In this document: in pieces, positions 32,954 through 40,774 of the stretch
Position numbering within the stretch: position 1 is the first letter of the stretch
Layout of the letters: each line of letters opens with the position of its first letter
Assembly: GCA_037439425.1 (NCBI GenBank)
Contig: JBBIWA010000047.1
Location: forward strand, 1-40,774
Length of the DNA stretch: 40,774 bases
Source of the DNA: JBBIWA01 sp037439425
Lineage (GTDB): Bacteria; Acidobacteriota; Blastocatellia; RBC074
Direction of reading: 5' to 3'
Made by a program: the position numbers and the translations under genes
Notes under the pieces: generated by a model
The model's database searches: none
The model's input: only the letters and a program-made list of their open reading frames with translations
What the model was told of the DNA's origin: nothing

Positions 32954-35900
32954 TCATTCCTTTTTCGCTACTGGCTTCTGGCCGATCTCCTTGAGCAGTT
33001 CTTGCACTGCCACTTCAAGCTGGCGGTCGCGCCCGGCCAGATTATCTTCCGGCGTGTTCTCGACCAGGATGTCAGGCTGCACACCGTAGTTTTCCATATT
33101 GGTTCGCTTCTGATCGGCAAGGAAGACTCCAACGCCAGGGGTGCGCACCGTCGAGCCGTCAATCAGCGAATAACTGCCCGTGCCGATCACAGCCCCCATC
33201 GTCGGTGTGCCAATCAGCTTACCTAGACCCAGAGCGCGGAAGCCCGCTGGAAACATCTCCGCATTCGATGCCGAACGCCAGTTCTGCAAAACCACTTTCG
33301 GCCCAAAGAAGCCGGCGAAAGGACGGCCCGCGGGCTCGGTGCCGCGCGGTTGCCAGACCTGATATTGCCGTTGCACGAGGATGGCAAGCAGCTCCTGTTC
33401 GATGTTGCCGCCGCCATTCCAGCGCTGGTCAATGATCAGAGCCTCTTTGTTGCGATTCTCGCGCAGCTCCTTCTCGAATTTGCGCAAGCTGGGTTGATTC
33501 ATCGCCTGGATGTGCAGATAGCCGATGCGCCCGTTCGATAACTTCTCGACTATTTCGCGCCGCTGCTTGACCCAGCGTTCGTAACGCAGCTGACTATAGG
33601 CTTGAGTTGAAATCGGCTCGATACGCACTGTCCAGGCGCCTTCTTCCGAGGGCTTATTGTTGAAAGTGACTTCCACCTTCCGATTGAGCCGATTAGTGCT
33701 GTTGAGCCGCTGCCAATAGTTATCACCCGCTTTGATCTGTTTGCCACTGATCGCGATCAGGTAATCGCCCACACTTACCTTGACCCAGTCTTTATCGGCT
33801 GGCCCATCTTCGTATATGTGGGTCACGCGATAGCGCCCAGCTTGTTCATCGGATTCAAGTTCGAGGCCGAGGTGAGCCGTCGAGACTCCGCCTTCACGCC
33901 CGCGCGGCGGTGGCGCAGCGCCCGTGTGCGAAGCATTCAGCTCACCAATCATCTCATTGATGATGTTGAGCAGCTCCTGCCGTTCGCCAACGTGCTCGAC
34001 CAGCGGTTGATACTTGGCGCGCGCCGCGTCCCAATCTTTTCCGTGCATCTGCGGATCGTAGAACCGATATTTCATCGTGCGCCAGGCATCGTCGAACATC
34101 TCAGCCCATTCAGCCGGCCGGTCGATCTTCACTTTAGCGACGAAGTTAATGCGGCGGCGCGGGGATTCACCAGTGCGCGCAGCAGTAGTTGTCGCTGCAC
34201 CAGCCGGGCCGCCCGCGCTTGCCGGTATGGGCACTGAATAAACCGAGTTGCCTTCTCTGAAGAAGAGCGCGCGACCATCGCGCGAGAAATTGAAGCCGGA
34301 GATGCCGCCACCGAAACCGAATCCTCCGCCGGGGCCACGACCTGCCTCGTCATCGCCTGGTGCCGATCCGGTCGCAATCCGCGTGAGCCGCCGGCCATCC
34401 TCCTGAATCGAGTAGATGACAGGAACATTGCGTTGGCCAGCGGGTTCGCTCGTCAGAAAGACGATCGTTCGGCTATCGGGAGCGATGGCGTAGCTGGTTA
34501 CGGCAAACGGCATACGTGTGACCTGACGTGTGCGGCGTTTGAGTCCCGCCCAGTCAATATTGATCTCCTTCGGTGGCCGGGGCGCTCCAGCGGTAGGACG
34601 GCGTGGACCGCCTTCGCCCTCTTGCGGCTCTGCCGCTTCAGGTCGCATTTCGGGATCATTGGGATCGCGCTCTTCGCGCTCAAGCGTGATCGCATAGAGC
34701 TGCGCTTGACCTCCGGCGCCGAAACCACCGCCGAAGCCTTCGCTGCGGATGAAGTAGAGCTTGCGGCCATCAGGCGTAAAGCGCGGGCTGAGATCGCTAT
34801 AGGAATCAAACGTCACTTTGCGCTCTTCGCCGCCAGAGGAGGGAATCATGTAGACATCGGCATTGCGGGTATGATCGGCCTTCGTGAAAGCGAGCCATTT
34901 GCCGTCGGGCGACCAGACGGGCGAACCGATGTTGCCGTACTTTGAGGACGAAAGCTCGGTGAGCTGTTTGCTTTCGACACTGACCTTGCGCAGCTTGTTA
35001 TCTGAGGCAGTGAAAGCGATCTCCTTCGAGTCGGGCGACCAGGAGAAGGAGAATTTGAGCACGTCTAGATCCGTAAGCTGCTTTGGTTCAGTTGTGCCAT
35101 CAGAGGCAGTGACATAAAGCTCTTCGCGCCCGCTGCGGTCGGAGATAAAAGCAATCCACTTGCCGTCGGGCGAATAGAGCGGGTCTTTATCGCGCCACGG
35201 GCTGTCAGTGATCTGGCGCAGATCGCCTTCTTCGACCGGCGCGGTGAAGATCTCACCGTGAATTGAGAAGACGATGCGGCGGCCCGATGGAGCCAGATGA
35301 TAATCATCCACCTGCGAATTGAACTCGCGGACTTCGACCAGGCTCTCCTGGGTTTCAGCCGCGATCTCAAGCTTGATCGGCGTGACGCGGCGGCTGGCCA
35401 GCTCTAATTTCCAGATGCCAAAGTCGTGCTCGAAGACGATCACTTTGCCATCGGCGCTCATTGCTGGCCAGCGTACATCACCGCTCTTGAACGAAGTCAC
35501 GCGCTCAGCCTTGCCCCCACGCTCCGGCACCCGCCAAATGTTAGTCAGACCGTTGCCTTCGCGGTCGCTGACAAAGTAGATGTGACCATCACTGCTCCAC
35601 ATCGGCCACGAATCCATTCCATCAAAGTCTGTCAGATCGGTGAACTTCTTCGCGGCGATGTCCATCACGGTGACATCGCTTTGATAGGAGCCGCGATAGT
35701 ATTTGCGCCAGTAGGCTTGCGATTTGCGATTGATGGCAAGCTTGCGCCCATCGGGCGAGAAGGTCGCGTAAACGCCCATATCCGCGCCCGCGTTGCGTTC
35801 TTTCGCGTCATCAATGTTGACGAGGTAGAGCTTGCCCATAAAATCTTCGCCGCGCTGAGCGGCAAATAACACCGCGCGTGAATCAGGTGTCCATCCTTGT

Positions 35901-36232
35901 ACCGTGTCGTCAGCCGCATGGAAGGTCAATTGCTTGGCCCTTCCGCCCTCGGATGGAATGATGAAGACATCAAGATTGCCATTGCGATCACTCGAAAAAG
36001 CGATCCACTTGCCATCGGGTGAAAAGCGTGGATAAGCATCGCGCGCTTTGTGAACCGTGAGCCGCTTAATGTTTTGGCCGTTCTCATCTGCCGTCCAGAT
36101 GTCGCCCAGGTAAGTAAAGGCGATGCGGCCTTGATGATAGTGTGGATAGCGTACCAGCTTAGCTTCGCGACTCAGCGCAGCTAGGGGCACGCACAGGATC
36201 AAAAGCATGACTAGGGCATAAAGTCTCTTCAT
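32954..36232 (-). CDS. Exported Tricorn-like protease (S41 family)
   Basis: A 1092-residue periplasmic peptidase. A signal peptide (1-20) is followed by a long beta-propeller region with repeated PD40-type blades (FSPDGKWIAFSSDRNGN, YSPDGKWIAFISDRSGRE, WSPDGKWLAFTKADH; about 30-560). A Gly/Pro-rich linker, a helical C1 domain with ELNASHTGAAPP (catalytic His), a PDZ domain (about 800-890, GDYLIAISGKQI) and an S41 serine protease domain follow. The nucleophile lies in NWRSASNAEMF (Ser987/Ser989), with GLGKLIGTPTMG after it. Tricorn proteases degrade peptides released by other proteases. Asn follows Ser989 where archaeal Tricorn has Asp. It is monocistronic. Confidence 0.92.
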   Translation of the reverse strand: MKRLYALVMLLILCVPLAALSREAKLVRYPHYHQGRIAFTYLGDIWTADENGQNIKRLTVHKARDAYPRFSPDGKWIAFSSDRNGNLDVFIIPSEGGRAKQLTFHAADDTVQGWTPDSRAVLFAAQRGEDFMGKLYLVNIDDAKERNAGADMGVYATFSPDGRKLAINRKSQAYWRKYYRGSYQSDVTVMDIAAKKFTDLTDFDGMDSWPMWSSDGHIYFVSDREGNGLTNIWRVPERGGKAERVTSFKSGDVRWPAMSADGKVIVFEHDFGIWKLELASRRVTPIKLEIAAETQESLVEVREFNSQVDDYHLAPSGRRIVFSIHGEIFTAPVEEGDLRQITDSPWRDKDPLYSPDGKWIAFISDRSGREELYVTASDGTTEPKQLTDLDVLKFSFSWSPDSKEIAFTASDNKLRKVSVESKQLTELSSSKYGNIGSPVWSPDGKWLAFTKADHTRNADVYMIPSSGGEERKVTFDSYSDLSPRFTPDGRKLYFIRSEGFGGGFGAGGQAQLYAITLEREERDPNDPEMRPEAAEPQEGEGGPRRPTAGAPRPPKEINIDWAGLKRRTRQVTRMPFAVTSYAIAPDSRTIVFLTSEPAGQRNVPVIYSIQEDGRRLTRIATGSAPGDDEAGRGPGGGFGFGGGISGFNFSRDGRALFFREGNSVYSVPIPASAGGPAGAATTTAARTGESPRRRINFVAKVKIDRPAEWAEMFDDAWRTMKYRFYDPQMHGKDWDAARAKYQPLVEHVGERQELLNIINEMIGELNASHTGAAPPPRGREGGVSTAHLGLELESDEQAGRYRVTHIYEDGPADKDWVKVSVGDYLIAISGKQIKAGDNYWQRLNSTNRLNRKVEVTFNNKPSEEGAWTVRIEPISTQAYSQLRYERWVKQRREIVEKLSNGRIGYLHIQAMNQPSLRKFEKELRENRNKEALIIDQRWNGGGNIEQELLAILVQRQYQVWQPRGTEPAGRPFAGFFGPKVVLQNWRSASNAEMFPAGFRALGLGKLIGTPTMGAVIGTGSYSLIDGSTVRTPGVGVFLADQKRTNMENYGVQPDILVENTPEDNLAGRDRQLEVAVQELLKEIGQKPVAKKE

Positions 36233-36256
36233 AGTGTGTCTCCTGCAGAAAATTCT

Positions 36257-36476
36257 GGGTACGCACGCCTCCTGCCGGCAGGCAGGCCGGCGTGCAGCTT
36301 CCTGTTAAGCGAGCCGTTACCACAGAGCGAGCAAGCTTGCAAGCGTGCACACCCGGTCGATGCTGGGAGCGCACGCATCCTTGCGTGCTTGGCTTGCTCA
36401 AGCGCGTCGCTGCTGCAGAGCGAGCAAGCTTGCAAGCGTGCGCTCCCAAGATCCCAGGCACGCTCGCATTGCGTGC
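36257..36476. repeat. Array of palindromic GC-rich repeat units
   Basis: Unit 1 (36257-36354) and unit 2 (36365-36447) share GCGAGCAAGCTTGCAAGCGT near their right ends. Unit 2 is framed by GGGAGCGCACG and CGTGCGCTCCC, exact inverses. A half unit follows (36454-36476, CCAGGCACGCTCGCA...). They belong to the family at 15728 and 25999. Unit 1 contains an additional CTGCCGGCAG palindrome. Confidence 0.78.
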
Positions 36477-36558
36477 TTAGTGGAACTGAAAACCTTGCCT
36501 GCTCACAAGCATACTCTTCCAGGGTGAGGTAATTTCTGGATCTCGCCTCAGACGACAT
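36477..36558 (-). pseudogene. Truncated 5' end, possibly of a Uma2-family gene
   Basis: From ATG (36556-36558), preceded by AAGGGGA, the frame reads SSEARSRNYLTLEEYACEQA and continues for about 28 residues before entering the palindromic repeats. The YLTLEEY block resembles the start of Uma2 (DUF820) nuclease-like proteins. The gene seems to have been cut by the repeat array. The similarity is short, so the family call is weak. Confidence 0.35.
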
Positions 36559-36825
36559 AGATGTCCCCTTCAGATTGGATTTCGGGGTTGAAGAGGTTCA
36601 CAAACAATTAAGACGCTGTCTGAGCTACTGCGGTTACATCTGTACTGCTTGGCCAGCAGCACACTTGAGAGCAGCTATCGCATTGATGTGCCTGATTGGC
36701 AGGGGCCGCTCTCGGCGCGGCCTACTGGCTAACTTCGGTCTGAATGAATCTGTGCCGCCATGACCGCCCCTCTGGTGTATGCTTTGTTGCCTGCTTTGAC
36801 TTAGCGCAGGATCAAGGGGGAGGTT
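36559..36825. other. Intergenic stretch
   Basis: About 270 bases with no supported gene. It presumably holds the promoter of the truncated minus-strand frame and of the small gene at 36826. No repeat is evident. Confidence 0.3.
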
Positions 36826-37011
36826 ATGGCCAAAATGAATCTAGGTGAAGTCACTTCAACCTATGGACACGCTTGCCCTTCGGGGGCCGCAGTAGTTACA
36901 GTGAGAAAGGCGAAGTTAAACTCACTGTTCTATCCAGAATTCTCGCTGAGATTGATTAACCTTGACCCATCATCTGTGGTTGCCCTGGTTGATCACACGG
37001 TTGCTGATTAA
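36826..37011 (+). CDS. Small hypothetical protein
   Basis: A 61-residue open frame (MAKMNLGEVTSTYGHACPSG ... LVDHTVAD) preceded by AAGGGGGAGG, although only two bases separate GGAGG from the ATG. After the TAA the same frame continues another 34 codons with protein-like composition (VAAIARADVPDMPDWIVACD), so a nonsense mutation in a longer gene is possible. No family is recognised and no membrane segment is present. Confidence 0.35.
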   Translation: MAKMNLGEVTSTYGHACPSGAAVVTVRKAKLNSLFYPEFSLRLINLDPSSVVALVDHTVAD

Positions 37012-37615
37012 GTTGCAGCCATCGCCCGCGCCGACGTCCCTGATATGCCTGACTGGATCGTTGCTTGCGACGGCTTTGATGCTTGCCCTCCCGCTGATCA
37101 CACAAGGTAGCAGGAAGAGCGAGCTCACCTAGCATCACAACAGTCTGGTAAAGAGGGGATGCTAAGGAAGAGATAAACGCGAGCAGCTCGCTTCAAGTCA
37201 CTACTCCTGATTCTCTACTTTTCGCTACAGCCTCTTCATGGATCTGCAATCAGCTAGACTAGCAACGGCCTGGTTATAGCTGTGCTTCACCGACTACGAT
37301 GACATCGGTGCGCCAGACGCGGAGTTTACCATCTCGCGCGCCGTGCCAATTGAGGTTGATTCGCTGGCGGCACTTGAATAACAGGCGCCGAAATCGCGGT
37401 ATGAGGGTCGAGATGCTGCTCAGGTGTGTGGTTAGAGCAGAAATTATCCAAGCAGGCCCCCCGCGTCGGAAACTTGAATCGCTGAGTAATTGGCAGAGAA
37501 AGTTTTTGGGTGTCCTACATAATCTAAGCTGAACGGGGGCTAACTGACTGAGATGACTTGACAAGATAAGATCTCTGCTCATCCTTTGTAGCTGAAGCTG
37601 CAAAAGGAAGGAGAG
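37012..37615. other. Stretch with no supported gene
   Basis: Nothing convincing on either strand. A start-less plus-strand frame (about 37281-37380) reads DAEFTISRAVPIEVDSLAAL and may be a fragment. A long minus-strand frame (37274-37750) has no coding character and overlaps the Hsp20-like fragment. Confidence 0.3.
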
Positions 37616-37759
37616 ATGGCTCTTTATGTGAGTGTCCCAGTGAGCACCGAGGTCATCGAGATGAGCCCCGACTGTAGGATCACTGGGGCGTATGAAAACG
37701 GGGTCTTGATGATCACGATCGATACCCGGCCAGCAATTCCTCCTCAACACGAAACTTAA
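37616..37759 (+). pseudogene. Hsp20-like C-terminal fragment
   Basis: A 47-residue frame with AAGGAAGGAGAG before its ATG. YVSVPVSTEVIEMSPDCRIT followed by GAYENGVLMITI resembles the last strands of the alpha-crystallin domain (consensus: basic-x-[IV]PLP ... A-x-Y-x-NGVL-x-[IV]-x-[IL]). The first two thirds of the domain are missing. It is either a remnant of an Hsp20 gene or, given its good ribosome site, a mini-protein. Confidence 0.4.
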
Positions 37760-37767
37760 GCCCTGAG

Positions 37768-37838
37768 TGTGCCGCTCGTGTGCCTCACTGAGTCAGATGG
37801 CACACTGATCGCGTAATATCTTAGACCATAGCGGCAGC
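37768..37838 (+). repeat. Insertion-sequence end-like repeat, copy 2
   Basis: Plus-strand counterpart of 31289-31356: GTGCCGCTCGTGTGCCTCAC, GAGTCAGATGGCACACTGAT, AATATC and TAGCGGCAG line up in order. No transposase follows, so this is a solo end or an eroded copy in the opposite orientation. Confidence 0.6.
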
Positions 37839-38200
37839 CTGATACCGCTGCGGCGCGTCTCCAACACCTTGTGCGCTAAAAACGCCAGCCCACCGGGAAC
37901 AGGTAAAAGACCAGCAAGGGCTTGGGGCAGGGAAGTGATCAAGAGTTGTGTTCCCATTCATAGCCGTGCTTCTTGTGGACTTTGAACAGAAGGCTTCTCG
38001 ATTCGAGAGCGTGAAGGGCTGATGAGCTGAGCTGCATTCTCTCGGGTCACTCCCAAGTGCGGTCATCCACGAGTTGTGATAGATCAGCTGACCTTCTGCG
38101 TTGCGGGGAAGTGGGAGTTGTGGCGACTTGCCCCTGACAAAGCAGCACCTGAATTGTATCGCCCAATTCAAGAAGCCACGGTCTTGCACTGTTTGAGATG
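37839..38200. other. Stretch with no supported gene
   Basis: About 360 bases without family similarity on either strand. CCACGGTCTTGCACTG at 38176-38191 is a degraded relative of the palindromic arm starting at 38201. Confidence 0.3.
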
Positions 38201-38530
38201 CCACGGCCTTGCGCCGAGGGGTTTCACGTTTGTGGCTAACATCGACGTTTTTTCCTAAACGCTCTCAATTCGCGCTTACAGTAGCAAGGATCGTAAGACT
38301 CCTCTTTGAATTTCGGATTGCGAATTGCGAATTGCGAATTTGGTAGCAAGGATCGTGAGACTCCACTTTGAATTTCGGATTGCGAATTGCGAATTGCGGA
38401 TTTGGTAGCCAGGATCGTGAAACTCCACGGCGCAAGGCCGTGGCCTCTTCAAGCTGCGGCGATGCTCAGTAGCGGAGATCGTGAGACTCCACGGCACAAG
38501 GCCGGAGCCTCTCTGCGGCAAAATGTCAGG
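38201..38530. repeat. Tandem 62-bp repeats with heptamer core and distant inverted repeat
   Basis: Four units start with GTAGC plus GGATCGTGAGACTCCAC or close variants at 38281, 38343, 38405 and 38469 (spacing 62, 62, 64). The first two carry TTGAATTTCGGA followed by three copies of the heptamer TTGCGAA. The last two carry GC-rich CGGCGCAAGGCCGTGG-type sequence instead. CCACGGCCTTGCGCCG (38201-38216) is the exact inverse of 38428-38443. No spacers of unique sequence occur, so this is not a CRISPR array. Confidence 0.85.
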
Positions 38531-38556
38531 GCTGCAGGCGCGCACCTATTGTTGCC

Positions 38557-38871
38557 ACCACCACCTGTGAATAATGCGTCTCGCCGTCCTTGCCCCATGC
38601 GCACGCTCACTAATGCGCTTAAACTTATCAACCACCACTTGTGAATAATGCCTCTCGTCTCTCTCGCCCTCGCGCCTCAAACTTCCAGCAGAGTTGATCT
38701 TCTTCGAAGGAAAATATTTGCTTGAAGTCGAAAGCGACCGGGTAATACTTCTCACCACTCGGTCACAAACCACACACTCCATCCGACTCTCCGCCGTCCA
38801 TCAAATTCGCGCGCTAGCTCAAAAGGCTCTGGAAGTCACAAACCGCGCCCTCCATCCGACTCGCAGCCGTC
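38557..38871. repeat. Two pairs of imperfect direct repeats, period about 73 bp
   Basis: A 27-base element (ACCACCACCTGTGAATAATG plus seven) at 38557-38583 recurs at 38631-38657 with two mismatches. A 38-base element starting GTCACAAACC and holding CTCCATCCGACTC and GCCGTCC occurs at 38762-38799 and 38834-38871. Spacings are 74 and 72. Weak open frames cover the region on both strands, without recognisable protein. Confidence 0.6.
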
Positions 38872-39500
38872 CGCTCTAAGACCTCAGGCTGTGGCCTGCC
38901 GCAACGACTCGGTCGGTTACGGTCTAAGCTCTCCCGCATCTGCGTATTGGGCGCTATCTCCTCTACCTCAAAGACTCGCTCCAGCTTCCGCTCATCCAGG
39001 CTCGTTCTTCCGTCCGTCGCTGAACCGCCAGCAAGCTTGGGTATTGAAAGAAGAAGACCGCAAAGGCGCTGATGCAGCACACCAGCCACTGCGAAAGCAG
39101 TCTCGCGCTCACGGACTCTCAAGGACTCGCTTGAAGACTTCAGGGTGAGCAAATCTCGAAAAGCTTCAAAAGTTAAACTCTTGAGGAGCCTGATGGCCGG
39201 AGTTTAACGCTTCACTGGTTACCTCTCACGGGCTTATTTCAGGACCTCTCCCGGGTCAAGCGCAGAAACTCTTGTGTCTCATTCAACTATTTACAGCCGT
39301 ATCCGGCTAAGCGGGAATTGCTGCGTTGCAGCTCCTGGTAGTGCTTTCGCCGATACAACGGAGAGAATAATTCCCTGGTTGACGATGAGCCAGGTAAATG
39401 ACTATAGTCCTTGTGACCGAATTGATTAACTTGCTTTAGATAAGCCACCTTTGGCTCGCATCCTAGCCGCTGAGCCGAGATAGGCAATGGGAGGGGAGAT
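38872..39500. other. Stretch with no supported gene, one inverted repeat
   Basis: No convincing gene. GTTAAACTC (39172-39180) and GAGTTTAAC (39200-39208) are exact inverses 19 bases apart. AGCGGGAATTGCTGC near 39314 repeats a sequence at about 31386. The DoxX ribosome site lies at the right end. Confidence 0.35.
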
Positions 39501-39926
39501 ATGGCAAAGCGTCTTTTCCCACTAGTGGACCTGGGGTTTTTGATCATCAGATTAGGGACCGGATTGATGCTGGCCAGTTTGCACGGATGGAGTAAGGTAG
39601 CTGCTGCTTACGGCCATTTTCTTCAGGGCAAGGATTGGCCCATGATCGGTATGGTTGCCAGTCTGGGTTTCCCCTTTGCCCGCTTCTTTGCAGCCTGCAG
39701 TGCAGCGGCTGAGTTTCTAGGCGGTTTGCTGCTGGCGGCCGGTTGGTATACGCGCCAGGTTGCCATGGTGGTAGCGATCAATATGGCAGTGGCTGTTTAT
39801 CGGCACTTAACGACTGATATGCGATTTGAGCTGGCCGCTCTTTACTTGCTGGTGGCGATTGGCTTTGCTATTCTCCCGCCCGGAAGATTCTCCTTCGATA
39901 CCTGGTTCGGCCGGCGCTCAGCCTGA
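39501..39926 (+). CDS. DoxX-family membrane protein
   Basis: A 141-residue inner-membrane protein of the DoxX/DoxD-like family. Four helices are visible: about 8-27 (LVDLGFLIIRLGTGLMLASL), 58-80 (FARFFAACSAAAEFLGGLLLAAG), 84-101 and 108-127. The family pattern RLGTGLMLASLHGWSKV and AEFLGGLLLAAGWYTR is well kept. Members are linked to quinol or sulfur redox chemistry, but most have no proven role. GGGGAG ahead of the ATG supports the start. It stands alone between repeat DNA and tRNA-Pro. Confidence 0.85.
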   Translation: MAKRLFPLVDLGFLIIRLGTGLMLASLHGWSKVAAAYGHFLQGKDWPMIGMVASLGFPFARFFAACSAAAEFLGGLLLAAGWYTRQVAMVVAINMAVAVYRHLTTDMRFELAALYLLVAIGFAILPPGRFSFDTWFGRRSA

Positions 39927-39956
39927 GCTAGGCACAAAAAAGACTCTTTCCTGGGC

Positions 39957-39985
39957 TAGGCAGCCGGCAGCTTGATATGTATAAT
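39957..39985 (+). promoter_or_regulatory. Sigma-70-type promoter of tRNA-Pro
   Basis: A perfect TATAAT (39980-39985) lies 12 bases before the tRNA, with TAGGCA (39957-39962, four of six to TTGACA) 17 bases upstream. The predicted start is about 39992. Confidence 0.6.
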
Positions 39986-39997
39986 GACGTTTTCTAT

Positions 39998-40073
<76 letters not shown>

Positions 40074-40095
40074 TCGGTTGAATCGATCCTTTCAG

Positions 40096-40120
40096 GGGGC
40101 ATCACCGCGATGCCCCTTTT
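40096..40120 (+). terminator. Rho-independent terminator after tRNA-Pro
   Basis: GGGGCATC (40096-40103) pairs with GATGCCCC (40109-40116) across a five-base loop and is followed by TTTT. It lies 25 bases after the tRNA. Confidence 0.85.
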
Positions 40121-40379
40121 CGCTTCTCTCAGCCTCTGGTCTTAAGATCCCAATTCATTGGGTTTTAGCCCTGCCAATTTTTCTCACAATTTCTGGAACT
40201 GCTTCCCCATTGGCTGTTTCTGTATAGCGCAAACGGCATCTTGCCAAATAGTGGCTTCGGCCTGATCAGTCACGGCTTTTGGTTGCGGCCCTCACCTGGC
40301 CGGAGCAAAGCGAGAAATCTGATCAGCCGTAGCTGTGATAGTCAAACATTTTTCACTTACGTAAGGAGTTACACAAACC
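40121..40379. other. Leader of the last gene
   Basis: About 260 bases without a gene. It contains the palindrome CTTACGTAAG (40356-40365) overlapping the AAGGAG ribosome site (40363-40368) of the next gene. Confidence 0.4.
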
Positions 40380-40774
40380 ATGCGAACCTCACACAAACTC
40401 ACACAAATGCTGTTGTCTTTGGCAGCTCTGATCCTGCTTGCCGCTACGGCGATGGCGCAGCAGCAGCCAGTGGGCCCTGGCGTTCCGACCGACGGTGTGG
40501 ATGTTAACGATCAGAAGGCTGGTTCGATCCTGATCTACAACTACTACACCTCAAGCGCTACCAATCCGAACGCTGCGAATACGCGCATCAACATCACCAA
40601 CACCAATCCGAGCTTTGGCGTGGCCGTCCACCTCTTCTTCGTGGCGGATAGCTGCTCAGTGGCTGATGCTTTTATCTGCTTGACCAAGAACCAGACGGCC
40701 AGCTTCTTGATGTCGGACATCGACCCGAACATCAGTGGCTACATCATCGCAGTGGCAGTTGACAGCAATGGTTG
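40380..40774 (+). CDS. Secreted protein of unknown function (cut by window edge)
   Basis: The first 131 residues of a secreted protein. The signal peptide is about 26 residues (MLLSLAALILLAATAMA-QQ). The mature part reads DVNDQKAGSILIYNYYTSSA, then NTRINITNTNPSFGVAVHLFFV and two close Cys residues (DSCSVADAFICL). This resembles a lineage-typical class of exported proteins with a beta-sandwich character; I know no function. The initiator ATG at 40380 has AAGGAG 11 bases upstream; an in-frame ATG at 40407 would also give a signal peptide. The 3' end is outside the window. Confidence 0.75.
   Translation, partial: MRTSHKLTQMLLSLAALILLAATAMAQQQPVGPGVPTDGVDVNDQKAGSILIYNYYTSSATNPNAANTRINITNTNPSFGVAVHLFFVADSCSVADAFICLTKNQTASFLMSDIDPNISGYIIAVAVDSNG

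Noticed and set aside
37274..37750. 158-codon minus-strand frame
   Set aside because: Composition is not protein-like and it opposes the Hsp20-like fragment.
38201..38530. Possible CRISPR array
   Set aside because: Units are directly adjacent with related sequence throughout; there are no unique spacers and no cas genes.
38814..39152. 112-codon minus-strand frame
   Set aside because: It crosses the duplicated segments and has no recognisable domain or ribosome site.

Overview
The window looks like chromosomal DNA of an Acidobacteriota member, most plausibly class Blastocatellia. This is inferred from gene content: a Hanks-type kinase with an N-terminal zinc ribbon, a periplasmic Tricorn-like protease, paired neutral-ceramidase-like proteins, a TldD/TldE pair, a single-gene glutamate synthase and a small secreted protein cut by the right edge. 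No rRNA is present, so placement rests on content only. The DNA is moderately GC-rich. Genes are dense from 1 to about 29 kb. From 29 to 39.5 kb the sequence becomes a patchwork of decayed insertion sequences, palindromic repeats and gene fragments around a few intact genes.

Layout. (1) 1-1.95 kb: groEL (cut by the left edge) and groES on the minus strand, divergent from an Hsp20 gene and a small membrane protein. (2) 2.0-15.6 kb: a nitrogen block. It holds a large glutamate synthase that overlaps a CDGSH iron-sulfur protein gene by four bases, then a branched-chain aminotransferase. Next come glnD, an Amt ammonium transporter, a PII protein with the uridylylatable Tyr51, and an outer-membrane porin. 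A textbook sigma-54 -24/-12 element lies just before glnD. (3) 15.7-24.1 kb: repeats, an M16-like protein without the zinc motif, a UbiE/MenG methyltransferase, tldD-tldE, a single-span membrane protein, a minus-strand Tat-exported TIM-barrel protein and a soluble Ser/Thr kinase. (4) 24.1-29.2 kb: a kinase gene fragment, two neutral-ceramidase-like proteins in which the catalytic Ser appears to be Asn, an exported PIG-L deacetylase and an FRG-domain protein. (5) 29.2-39.5 kb: two related IS110-like remnants, secG, tRNA-Leu(GAG), a dead transposase split by an 86-bp perfect-armed hairpin, a response regulator/PP2C phosphatase, the minus-strand Tricorn-like protease, then arrays of palindromic and tandem repeats with gene fragments. 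(6) 39.5 kb to the end: a DoxX-family protein, tRNA-Pro(TGG) with its own promoter and terminator, and the start of a secreted protein.

How the genes work together. The nitrogen block forms a coherent circuit: Amt brings in ammonium, GlnD senses glutamine and modifies PII, PII gates Amt, glutamate synthase makes glutamate and the aminotransferase uses it. The most promising new points are three. The glutamate synthase is coupled to a CDGSH protein with no gltD in view. A sigma-54 element controls the sensor glnD itself. Two atypical ceramidase-like proteins sit in tandem with a PIG-L deacetylase. The accessory part is notable for several distinct repeat families that look like non-autonomous mobile units.
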